Origin: Pontibacillus salicampi
Lineage (GTDB): Bacteria; Bacillota; Bacilli; Bacillales; BH030062
DNA: 64,000 bases
NCBI RefSeq assembly: GCF_042434395.1
Contig: NZ_JBHLTP010000004.1
Coordinates: forward strand, 218,802 to 282,801
Direction of reading: 5' to 3'
Each line of letters begins with the position of its first letter. Position 1 is the stretch's first letter. The notes under the pieces are model-generated. The model was not told the DNA's origin. It searched no databases and worked only from the letters and a program-made list of their open reading frames with translations. Made by a program: the position numbers and the translations under genes. Below are positions 16,025-23,588 of the stretch, one piece after another.

Positions 16025-16747
16025 ATGAGACAGACACCTTATGAAGAGCGGGTGTATAAGGAAGCACGTCGTTTTGCTAAACAGATGAATCGTAAATCGT
16101 CCCTATTACAACGAACATCTAAACAAATTCAAACTAATATCAATAAACGTGTTCCGGACCGTGTCCATCAAGTGGTAACAGAAAGTGTAAAGCAAATGAT
16201 TCAAATTTCTCTCACTTCCTCCAAGTACATTTATCCAACTTCCATTCATGATGGAGCCAGTCTGGAGGAAAGAGAAGAAATGATTAATACGAGGCTGCAA
16301 CAGTATAAACGAACGGCTGCTATAGAAGGTGCGGGGACAGGTGCCGGAGGAATTATGCTAGGATTAGCCGACTTCCCATTATTGTTAAGTATTAAGATGA
16401 AGTTTTTGTTTGATGTAGGGCAGTTATATGGATACGATGTGACAAAATACGAGGAGCGAATGTTTATTCTGCATCTATTTATGTTAGCCTTTTCCAGCGA
16501 TTCAAAAAGAAAAGAAGTTCTTCAGACTGTCATCCATTGGGAGAGGGAAAAGGAACATTTAAAAGAAGTGGATTGGCGCACATTACAAATGGAATATAGG
16601 GACACCATTGATTTGGTGAAAATGCTCCAGCTTGTGCCGGGGCTCGGAGCGATTGTCGGGGCGATTGGAAATACTCGATTATTAGAGCAGTTAGGGGAGA
16701 CGGCTAAAAATGGCTACCGTCTCCGTAAGCTTTATTCCTCAAATTAA
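16025..16747 (+). CDS. ecsC: EcsC family protein
   Basis: The 240-residue protein has the EcsC pattern: a basic N-terminal helical region, a Gly-rich hydrophobic stretch (AIEGAGTGAGGIMLGLADFP, about residues 98-117) and a C-terminal LVPGLGAIVGAIGNTRLL segment. EcsC follows ecsAB in B. subtilis; its biochemical function is unknown. The start has a strong GGAGGTGAAAGG site. The stop codon overlaps the stop codon of the opposite-strand amidohydrolase by 3 nt, so the two mRNAs must overlap at their 3' ends. Confidence 0.92.
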   Translation: MRQTPYEERVYKEARRFAKQMNRKSSLLQRTSKQIQTNINKRVPDRVHQVVTESVKQMIQISLTSSKYIYPTSIHDGASLEEREEMINTRLQQYKRTAAIEGAGTGAGGIMLGLADFPLLLSIKMKFLFDVGQLYGYDVTKYEERMFILHLFMLAFSSDSKRKEVLQTVIHWEREKEHLKEVDWRTLQMEYRDTIDLVKMLQLVPGLGAIVGAIGNTRLLEQLGETAKNGYRLRKLYSSN

Positions 16748-17916
16748 GGTTGTTGTTGATAAGCAAGATAGGATTGGAACAATGTCTTGGCGCTTAACGG
16801 CAATGCTCGTTCATCAAAATCAAATTTCGGATGGTGATGTGGATAAACATGCCCCTCCTTTTGAGCACCTGTAAAATAAAAGGCCCCTGGACGCTCCAGC
16901 ATATAGTAGGAGAAGTCTTCTCCAGTCATTACAGGTCCCACATAATTAGCCTGCTCGACACCAGGAGTCGCATGAGCTGCTTGTAACACAAGGTCTGCTT
17001 CCTTCCGGTGGTTTACAAGTGGTGGGTATCCTTTTTGATAATGGAAATCATAACTTGCATCATGGGTAGCAGTGACACCTTTAATATGCTTCTCCATTTC
17101 TTGAATGATTAAATCCTGATTATGAGAGTTAAAAGTACGGACCGTTCCTTTTAAAGTCGCTGTATCAGCAATTACATTGAAAGCTTTTCCGGCTTCAAAC
17201 GTTCCGACTGTGACAACCGCGGAGCTGAGAGGGTCCAGTTTACGGCTGACAATCTGCTGTAGTGAGGTTACAAGCTCAGAGCCGATAACAATCGCATCCT
17301 TTGTTTGATGCGGTTGGGCACCATGACCGCCTTTCCCCTGTATCTTAATTTCAAATGCATCAGCTCCTGCAAAAAAGGACTCAGGAGCAGTTTCAATAGT
17401 TCCGACCGGTGTGTTGATCCATAGATGCGTACCAAATACAGCATCAACCCCTTCTAAAGCTCCTGCTTCGATCATTGGTTTTGCTCCTCCAGGAGTTATT
17501 TCCTCTGCATATTGATGAAGAAATACTACGGTTCCTGGTATATCCTCTTGATAGGGCTGGAGCGCCTTGGCAAGGCATAATAACGCTGCAGTATGACCGT
17601 CATGTCCACAAGCGTGCATCACCCCAGGAACGGTTGATTTGTAAGGTGCATCCTTCTCATCCTGAATAGGGAGTGCGTCAAAATCCGCTCGTAACGCTAC
17701 AGTTTTTCCTGGCTTGCCACCTTCTAAACGAGCGAGGACTCCATTTTTGCCTATATTTGTTTCATACGGTATTCCTAGTTCTTCATAATATTGGGCAATA
17801 TAGGCTGCTGTTTCTGTTTCATGGAAAGAAAGCTCTGGGTGCTGATGTAAATGCCTTCGAATATGTACCATTTCCTCATATAAATGATCAATATCGTTCA
17901 TAACCGTTTCCCACAT
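16744..17916 (-). CDS. yhaA: M20 family amidohydrolase, YhaA-type
   Basis: The 390-residue soluble enzyme has the M20D pattern: HPELSFHE at the N-terminus, LRADFDALP, then HACGHDGHTA with metal ligands, HQYAEE with the catalytic Glu pair, the dimerisation domain (KGGHGAQPHQTKDAI) and a C-terminal MTGEDFSYY with HHHPKFDFDE. Such enzymes remove N-acyl groups from amino acids or cleave aminoacylated compounds. Position next to ecsC corresponds to yhaA. ATG 17916 lies 9 nt after AAGGG; the upstream in-frame ATGs lack spacing. The physiological substrate is unknown. Confidence 0.92.
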   Translation of the reverse strand: MWETVMNDIDHLYEEMVHIRRHLHQHPELSFHETETAAYIAQYYEELGIPYETNIGKNGVLARLEGGKPGKTVALRADFDALPIQDEKDAPYKSTVPGVMHACGHDGHTAALLCLAKALQPYQEDIPGTVVFLHQYAEEITPGGAKPMIEAGALEGVDAVFGTHLWINTPVGTIETAPESFFAGADAFEIKIQGKGGHGAQPHQTKDAIVIGSELVTSLQQIVSRKLDPLSSAVVTVGTFEAGKAFNVIADTATLKGTVRTFNSHNQDLIIQEMEKHIKGVTATHDASYDFHYQKGYPPLVNHRKEADLVLQAAHATPGVEQANYVGPVMTGEDFSYYMLERPGAFYFTGAQKEGHVYPHHHPKFDFDERALPLSAKTLFQSYLAYQQQP

Positions 17917-17998
17917 AGTATCCATCCCTTCTTTTCTGAATATTATAACAGATGTTTTCATCCCCATCATAAAAAAATGGCTATATTAGAACATAAAG

Positions 17999-18030
17999 AA
18001 ATCCTGGCAGTAATCTGCCAGGATTTTGTT
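17999..18030 (-). terminator. Terminator after the ferritin-like gene
   Basis: AAATCCTGGCAG (17999-18010) and CTGCCAGGATTT (18015-18026) form a perfect 12-bp stem with a 4-nt loop; on the minus strand TTTCTTTATG follows. Confidence 0.85.
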
Positions 18031-18043
18031 CATGCATGGTGTA

Positions 18044-18478
18044 TTATTGAAGACGTGGGTCAGCTAACAGACGGTTCATTTCTTCCATGTGCGTTGTTTC
18101 GTCTGCAATCATGTCATCTAGTTTAACAACTAGTTCGGTATAGCCAAGCTCTTCTGCTTGCTGCTTACGTGTTTCATACCGACTGATGGTATCTTCCTCT
18201 GCATTTTTTGCTTCTTCAAGCATTTCCTTAACATCTTGTAGTTGTTTCACTTCTGCTGGCTTAGTGGTTGGGGTACCACCAAGTGTTTTAATTTTTTCAG
18301 CTAAGTAAAGAGCATGACCTTGTTCATCAGCAATTTCACTTTGGAAGAAAGGCTTTAAGACTTGATAATATAAGCCTTCAACGACAGCAGCGTTATACGT
18401 GTACATAATACTTGCTGCGTATTCATGTGCTAAGTCTACGTTTAGTCCATCAATGAGTTCTTGAAGTTTGTTATCCAT
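18044..18478 (-). CDS. Ferritin-like (bacterioferritin/DUF-type four-helix) protein
   Basis: The 144-residue protein is a four-helix bundle with the di-iron residue pattern of ferritin-like proteins: LAHEYAASIMYTYNA on helix 1, EIADEQGHALYLAEK on helix 2, EEDTISRYETR on helix 3 and DDMIADETTHMEEMNRLL on helix 4. It is likely a cytoplasmic iron-binding or oxidative-stress protein. GGGGTGA lies upstream of ATG 18478. I do not recall it at this place in B. subtilis. Whether it is a Dps, a ferritin or another branch cannot be decided by eye. Confidence 0.85.
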   Translation of the reverse strand: MDNKLQELIDGLNVDLAHEYAASIMYTYNAAVVEGLYYQVLKPFFQSEIADEQGHALYLAEKIKTLGGTPTTKPAEVKQLQDVKEMLEEAKNAEEDTISRYETRKQQAEELGYTELVVKLDDMIADETTHMEEMNRLLADPRLQ

Positions 18479-18602
18479 CTTAATTCACCCCTATAAATAT
18501 TTTGAATTCTGCTAGGCACATAATATAAATTTCCCCACAAAAAAGAATCTAAACATTCCTGACCATAAAAGGTAAAATAAAGAAGAAAGAGGGTGTATAT
18601 CC

Positions 18603-19253
18603 TTGATGAAAAGAAGGAGTAATTTATTCATTATTCTTGCCCTTGCCATTATAGGGGCTAGCTATCTAACGTATGCTGTTGTGATAGATAAGTCATTATG
18701 GATGGATAAGTGGGGAGAAGCGATACTGCCCGCCTTTCATCATGCAAGGATTAGAGATTTCTTTACTATGATTACCGAGCTTGGATCTCGGAATGGAATT
18801 ATCTTCTTCATGATGATCTTCCTTCTTTTTTTATGCCTCAAACGGGACTGGTTGGGATCCTTCCTGCTATTTATAGGTGTCCTGCTAGGCAATGAACTAA
18901 ATATTTTCATAAAAGAAAGTACAAGAAGAGAAAGACCGAGGATAGATGGAGCTATTGACGCACTTGGCTATAGTTTTCCTAGCGGTCATGCCATGGTATC
19001 CGTGATCTGTTTTGGGTTAATTGTTTATTATCTAAGGAGATATGTACAAAGTAGAAAAGCCGTATATTGGATTGGGATAGCAGGGTTTATACTAACCTTT
19101 CTAATTGGGATAAGCAGGTTTGTATTAGAGGCGCATTATATATCAGATGTGCTGGCTGGTTTTCTTTTTGGCTTTTTATTTCTGTTAGTGGTTATTGGTG
19201 TGGATCAGTTGTCTCGGTCATGGATAGAATCAGATCAAGATATCCGTCTCTAG
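18603..19253 (+). CDS. PAP2 family phosphatase (membrane)
   Basis: The 216-residue protein has six predicted membrane helices and all three PAP2 signatures: KESTRRERPR, SFPSGHAM with the catalytic His, and SRFVLEAHYISDV. Enzymes of this family remove phosphate from phosphatidic acid, phosphatidylglycerol phosphate or undecaprenyl diphosphate at the outer face of the membrane. It starts with TTG 18603 (GGG 9 nt upstream) or ATG 18606. It precedes the liaFSR-like genes by 149 bp and may belong to the same envelope function (inference). Confidence 0.9.
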   Translation: MMKRRSNLFIILALAIIGASYLTYAVVIDKSLWMDKWGEAILPAFHHARIRDFFTMITELGSRNGIIFFMMIFLLFLCLKRDWLGSFLLFIGVLLGNELNIFIKESTRRERPRIDGAIDALGYSFPSGHAMVSVICFGLIVYYLRRYVQSRKAVYWIGIAGFILTFLIGISRFVLEAHYISDVLAGFLFGFLFLLVVIGVDQLSRSWIESDQDIRL

Positions 19254-19402
19254 ACCGATAGATAAACCAACTGGGGATTGTAGGAGCTTGGATTTTTATT
19301 TTATATAATGGATGTATAAAACATGGATGCCAATCTCTCAACATTAAAGGGGAGCATTTGTTGATGTCTACTTAGAAATTTGTTGTTAAAGGATGATGAC
19401 TT

Positions 19403-20209
19403 ATGAGGAGAATTTCAACCTATATAGTAGCCTTTGGCTTCATAGTAGTAGGATTACTGCTCGTACTAACTAATTTCAATATCGTTTCCTTTGATCTATC
19501 TTCTGCATTCTATTATGCCTATCCGTTTGCGATTGTACTAATCTCATTATTTTATCTACTGGAGAGCTTAGCGGGTAAGCGCGATGAACTTGGAGCGGGT
19601 TCGTTCTTTTTGATTTTTGGTATTTTGCTGGTCCTTGATCGGTTTCAGGTAATAGCCTTTCAATTTTTTGATATTTGGCGACTTTGGCCGCTTTTATTAG
19701 TGTTTTTGGGAGTGAGCTTTTTTCTGCCGTATAAAAAAAACGGTCCCTCCATTTTTGTTTCATCGGACGATGCATGGGACGATTCCTCCTATTGGGATGA
19801 TGAGTCTGACAACTGGGAGGAGAAGAGCAACAAATCGTTTAAAATGACCAAACATATGACCATTGGAGACCATCGGTTTGACCAGCCAAACTGGACCGTT
19901 GAGCCGATGAAGACATGGAATGCTATTGGTGACTATTATATTGATTTTACGAAAGCATTTATACCAGATAAAAATACATCTATGACTATTACAGGCTGGA
20001 TAGGCGATGTGAAGGTAATTGTACCTGATAACGTGGATTTGGCGATAGAAGCGAAGGTCAAGGCCGGAGATATTCGAATATTGAAGCAGAAATCAGATGG
20101 CATTAACAGGATATTAACGTATAAAACGCCAGGCTATGATGAGGCAACAAGGAAGCTTACATTAAAAATTGATTTCGTGCTCGGTGACATTAAAGTTGAT
20201 GAAGTGTAG
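19403..20209 (+). CDS. liaF: LiaF-like cell wall stress sensor protein
   Basis: The 268-residue protein has an N-terminal half with four short membrane helices, a very acidic linker rich in Asp, Ser and Trp (about residues 125-147), and a C-terminal beta-strand domain (about 165-268) with the DUF2154/LiaF-like pattern (GWIGDVKVIVPDNVDL, VLGDIKVDEV). In B. subtilis LiaF inhibits LiaS until the envelope is disturbed. The order liaF, liaS, liaR within one operon supports the call. ATG 19403 follows AAGGATG. Confidence 0.88.
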   Translation: MRRISTYIVAFGFIVVGLLLVLTNFNIVSFDLSSAFYYAYPFAIVLISLFYLLESLAGKRDELGAGSFFLIFGILLVLDRFQVIAFQFFDIWRLWPLLLVFLGVSFFLPYKKNGPSIFVSSDDAWDDSSYWDDESDNWEEKSNKSFKMTKHMTIGDHRFDQPNWTVEPMKTWNAIGDYYIDFTKAFIPDKNTSMTITGWIGDVKVIVPDNVDLAIEAKVKAGDIRILKQKSDGINRILTYKTPGYDEATRKLTLKIDFVLGDIKVDEV

Positions 20210-20218
20210 GTGGTCTGA

Positions 20219-21271
20219 GTGTTGAAAAAACTAAATAGCGTTCGCTACAAGTTCATTCGATCTCATATATACGGGTTGTTCTTGACTACAATGATTCTGC
20301 TCTCTTTCTTTTTAGCCATTTTCGTCATGTACAATCCGGAGTGGCTGTCAAAGGAAGCTATATTCCTTTTTGTAGGCAGTTTATTGCTCGTATCCTTCTT
20401 CGTATCGTTGTATGTTGGGTTTCAATCTAGCGGGGATATGAAAGAACGTATTGATGGACTATCTACTTTAATCCGAGCCTTATCCCAAGGAAAGTATGAT
20501 TCCCGTATAAGGCTTACACCTGATGATGAGATAGCAAGGATTGGCTCTGAATTAAACGAGCTCGGAAATAAGCTCAAGAGTCAAGTGAAGTCGTTACAGC
20601 GCATGGCGGATGAGAAATCCGAGTTTGCTAAATCTGCACACAAGGCTGCAGCAATAGAAGAAAGACAGCGTTTGGCAAGAGATTTACACGATGCAGTCAG
20701 TCAGCAGTTATTTGCACTTACTATGATGGCACAGGCTGCACAGCGATCATTTGACCAGCAGCCTGAACTAGCGAAAAAGCAGCTGGAGGAAATAACCTCA
20801 ATGGCCCTGCAGGCTCAAACGGAGATGAGAGCCTTATTGTTACATTTACGCCCTGTCCATTTATCTGGCGAACCTCTTAAACAAGGTATCCATAACCTAA
20901 TAAGCGAATTGCAGGATAAATGCCAAATTCGTTTTGACGTGCATATGGATGATATGGAAAACATACCAGAAAGCGCAGAGGATCATCTGTTTAGGATTGT
21001 ACAGGAGGCATTATCAAACATTCTCCGACATGCTGAAGCAACAGAAGTGGATGTAAGACTAAAACAGGAAAGAACAGAATTGTTTGTACACATAGGAGAT
21101 AATGGCAAGGGATTTGAACTAGATCAAGATAAGAAAACTTCCTACGGATTAAAGACGATGCAGGAACGGACTGAAGAAATCGGTGGTACTTTTACTATTA
21201 GGTCTAAACCTCATGAAGGTACGTATATTGATATTCGAATACCAGTGCAGGAGAGTGATGATCGTGAGTGA
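20219..21271 (+). CDS. liaS: Sensor histidine kinase LiaS-like
   Basis: The 350-residue kinase has two membrane helices with almost no extracellular loop (about residues 15-75), a HAMP domain, a HisKA_3 dimerisation domain with phosphorylated His in RLARDLHDAVSQQL (about residue 157), and a HATPase_c domain (about 250-345) with the N box QEALSNILRHAEAT and G box GDNGKGF. This is the intramembrane-sensing NarL-type kinase class. GTG 20219 starts 9 nt after liaF; the end overlaps liaR by 14 nt. Confidence 0.92.
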   Translation: MLKKLNSVRYKFIRSHIYGLFLTTMILLSFFLAIFVMYNPEWLSKEAIFLFVGSLLLVSFFVSLYVGFQSSGDMKERIDGLSTLIRALSQGKYDSRIRLTPDDEIARIGSELNELGNKLKSQVKSLQRMADEKSEFAKSAHKAAAIEERQRLARDLHDAVSQQLFALTMMAQAAQRSFDQQPELAKKQLEEITSMALQAQTEMRALLLHLRPVHLSGEPLKQGIHNLISELQDKCQIRFDVHMDDMENIPESAEDHLFRIVQEALSNILRHAEATEVDVRLKQERTELFVHIGDNGKGFELDQDKKTSYGLKTMQERTEEIGGTFTIRSKPHEGTYIDIRIPVQESDDRE

Positions 21272-21914
21272 ATCAGTGATTCGAGTAATTGTAGTGGATG
21301 ATCATGATGTCGTGCGAAAAGGAATAATAGCCTATCTAATGACTGAGCCAGGGTTAGAGGTAGTTGGAGAAGCGTCTAGCGGAAAAGAAGGGGCAGCATT
21401 TGCAATTAAGGAACAAGTGGACGTGGTGCTCATGGATTTAATGATGGAAAATGGTAATGGAATAGAAGGGACGGAAGAAATTCTTGCATCCCATCCATCG
21501 TGTAAGGTAATCATCTTAACTAGTTATTATGATGATGAGAAAGTATTTCCGGCCCTTGAGGCTGGGGCTTTCAGCTACATGTTAAAAACATCTTCAGCAG
21601 ACCAAATCGCAGCTGCCATTAAGAAAGCTGTAAAAGGGGAGCCGTATATTGAGCAAAAAGTAGCTAATAAGATGATGACCAGATTCCGTACTATGGAGAA
21701 ATTAGCTCACGAAGAGCTAACTACCCGTGAGTTAGAGGTGCTGATGTGTATTGGCGATGGCCTCACTAACCAGGAAATCAGCGATAAATTGTATATCGGT
21801 ATTAAAACAGTTAAAACCCACGTTAGTAATATCTTAAGTAAACTAGGGGTACAGGACCGCACACAAGCGGCCGTGTACGCCCACAAAAATGGTTTATTCA
21901 AAAATCGCTATTAA
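21258..21914 (+). CDS. liaR: Response regulator LiaR-like (NarL family)
   Basis: The 218-residue regulator has a receiver domain (phosphoacceptor Asp about residue 60 in VVLMDLMMENG, Lys in MLKTSSAD) and a LuxR-type helix-turn-helix (about residues 150-212, LTTRELEVLMCIGDGLTNQEI and TVKTHVSNILSKLGV). It matches LiaR/VraR. ATG 21258 lies within the end of liaS, with AGGAG 4 nt upstream; GTG 21264 is an alternative. The liaIH effector genes of B. subtilis are not in this window. Confidence 0.92.
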   Translation: MIVSESVIRVIVVDDHDVVRKGIIAYLMTEPGLEVVGEASSGKEGAAFAIKEQVDVVLMDLMMENGNGIEGTEEILASHPSCKVIILTSYYDDEKVFPALEAGAFSYMLKTSSADQIAAAIKKAVKGEPYIEQKVANKMMTRFRTMEKLAHEELTTRELEVLMCIGDGLTNQEISDKLYIGIKTVKTHVSNILSKLGVQDRTQAAVYAHKNGLFKNRY

Positions 21915-22428
21915 GCAGCCGTTTTTCCTTTGGTATTGAAAATGCTCCTGATATGGTACGTCACATATCATGTAGAGACAGTGGAAGGCATGTTTTCGAG
22001 ATAGTGTGGAGAAAAGTAGGAAGAGTTGAATGCGCTCAGTACAATCAACGTATAAGCGAACGCTCTAGCATTATACAACTTTAAGCCAAATGAATCTTTT
22101 GTCATGCGAACAGTATGTATCCGTTATAAACGCTAGTATCCTTATGTTTCTTAGTAGTTTCATCATGATGATATAGACACGCAATATGGAGAGGTATAAT
22201 AGTAGCCATATCCACTCATCCTTAGGAAAGTGAGCGTCTTCCAAATTATACTTCCTCACACTAAAGCAACGGCCCCTTTACAGCTCCAATGCAAGTCTTC
22301 CACAAAAGTTTGTCATTGAACTTATCGAGAATTTTTTGGTAAGAGGTCTCGATTTCTCTATTTACTAGAGAAAACGAGAAAATTGATTTATACTGTTAGC
22401 ATAATAAACTGGAACTGGGTGTTGGTTT
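21915..22428. other. Intergenic region without a recognisable gene
   Basis: About 510 bp between liaR and bdbC. I see no supported protein gene and no obvious terminator for liaR. The only strong structure is a 13-bp inverted repeat at 22347-22379 just upstream of bdbC. Confidence 0.5.
22347..22379. repeat. Inverted repeat upstream of bdbC
   Basis: TCTCGATTTCTCT (22347-22359) and AGAGAAAACGAGA (22367-22379) pair over 13 bp with one mismatch and a 7-nt loop, about 50 bp before the bdbC start. It could be an operator, an attenuator or a liaR terminator without a U-run. Confidence 0.55.
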
Positions 22429-22848
22429 ATGACGAAAAAAGTAGAGAGGTTATTATTTTTTGCATGGCTCCAAGCATTTATTGCGATGATTGGCAGTTTA
22501 ATATTTTCAGAGGTATTAGAGTTTATCCCGTGTGAAAAATGCTGGTATCAGCGGATCTTAATGTATCCACTCGTTTTATTATATGGCTTGGCTTTAGTAA
22601 AGAAGGATAGTCGATACGCAGGTGCCGGACTTATTATGAGCGGCATAGGATTCTTGCTTGCGGCATACCATTATGGATTACAGAAATTACCCGCCTTACA
22701 GCCTGCTTTTGGTGGTGGGTGTGGACCTGTTTCTTGTTCTGGAGAATACATAAATCTCCTGGGCTTTATTACGATACCGTTATTGTCCTTTACGGCGTTT
22801 ACGATTATTTTCCTTCTCCATGTTCAAGTGTTAAGAGCTGGTAAATAG
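22429..22848 (+). CDS. bdbC: Disulfide oxidoreductase BdbC/DsbB family
   Basis: The 139-residue protein has four membrane helices and the two DsbB-type cysteine pairs: CEKC near residue 35 and CGPVSC near residue 101, each in an extracytoplasmic loop. BdbC re-oxidises a thioredoxin-like partner (BdbD) and passes electrons to quinone, supporting disulfides in ComGC and secreted proteins. No bdbD lies next to it here. The ribosome binding site (CTGGGTG) is weak. A terminator follows. Confidence 0.88.
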   Translation: MTKKVERLLFFAWLQAFIAMIGSLIFSEVLEFIPCEKCWYQRILMYPLVLLYGLALVKKDSRYAGAGLIMSGIGFLLAAYHYGLQKLPALQPAFGGGCGPVSCSGEYINLLGFITIPLLSFTAFTIIFLLHVQVLRAGK

Positions 22849-22856
22849 TCATAAAG

Positions 22857-22897
22857 AAAGAGCGATATCCTAACTAAAGGGTATCGCTCTTTGTTTC
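22857..22897. terminator. Bidirectional terminator between bdbC and hmoB
   Basis: AAAGAGCGATA...TATCGCTCTTT stem with a T-rich 3' flank (TTTGTTTCG). It serves bdbC on the plus strand and may serve hmoB on the minus strand. Confidence 0.8.
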
Positions 22898-22910
22898 GTT
22901 CTAATAACGC

Positions 22911-23402
22911 CTATTCGGTCATATGATATTTTGTTAAGTAGGCTGGTCCAGCAACATAGGAGGGTTTCTCTTTGCTTTGCGGACCGTTATTTTGGTGGGC
23001 CTTTTGAAAGGCTTGGGAATTCTTCCAGTCTTCAAAGCTTTGTACATTTTGCCACAGGGTTAACACAATATACGTATTACCTTGTACAGGGCGGAGGATT
23101 CGGATGGATTGAAATCCTGGTGAATCCTCAATAGCTCCTGCGCGCTGTTTAAACCGATCTTCAAAAAGGGGACGGCCTTCATCTGTTACTGGGATATTGT
23201 TCATGACCACATATCCTTCATTCTGTAACGTCCCTTCCTGATCTACGATTTCATATGCCCGGGCTTCATCGAAGATATTCTTACCTTCTGTATAAGCAAT
23301 TGTATTATCTTCGCCTTGAAGTAGATAAACAGACTGTTCAGGGTGTTTTTCTTTTAGTGCTGCCAAATAATCATATGTACCACTTGTCATATAAACACTC
23401 AT
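22911..23402 (-). CDS. hmoB: Heme-degrading monooxygenase HmoB
   Basis: The 163-residue protein has an N-terminal extension (about 65 residues) and a C-terminal ABM ferredoxin-like domain (about 66-160) with MNNIPVTDEGRPLFEDRF, TLWQNVQSFEDWKNSQAF and AHQ. This matches HmoB (YhgC), an IsdG-type enzyme that cleaves heme and releases iron in the cytoplasm. It lies opposite pbpF and next to the heme biosynthesis genes, as in B. subtilis. On the minus strand TTGCTT and TACACT at about 18 bp, with an extended -10, may form its promoter. Confidence 0.93.
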   Translation of the reverse strand: MSVYMTSGTYDYLAALKEKHPEQSVYLLQGEDNTIAYTEGKNIFDEARAYEIVDQEGTLQNEGYVVMNNIPVTDEGRPLFEDRFKQRAGAIEDSPGFQSIRILRPVQGNTYIVLTLWQNVQSFEDWKNSQAFQKAHQNNGPQSKEKPSYVAGPAYLTKYHMTE

Positions 23403-23531
23403 TTATTTTAGCTCCTCTCCTCTTGTGAATGAACGCGGTTTACTTATTCCATAGTGTAGCAACTCCTAGAAATAAAAAGCAAGCTAGAAGATGCTGGTTT
23501 CTCGGATATAGTGTTGTATCGTATAATAAGA

Positions 23532-23546
23532 GGATAATCATTATAG
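23532..23546. promoter_or_regulatory. Fur-like box between hmoB and pbpF
   Basis: GGATAATCATTATAG matches 11 of 14 specified positions of the 7-1-7 Fur consensus TGATAATNATTATCA, with a perfect inner GATAAT-N-ATTAT core. It lies 5 bp downstream of a TATAAT hexamer (23522-23527), about where pbpF transcription would start, and 130 bp upstream of hmoB. Confidence 0.5.
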
Positions 23547-23588
23547 AGCGAGTATCAAACGAAAAATAACTCCTTTGAGGTGAACAGC

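Noticed and set aside
22260..22290. GCAACGGCCCCTTTA motif downstream of liaR as part of a mobile element
   Set aside because: It reminded me of intergenic repeats in related genera, but I see no inverted ends or second copy in this window.
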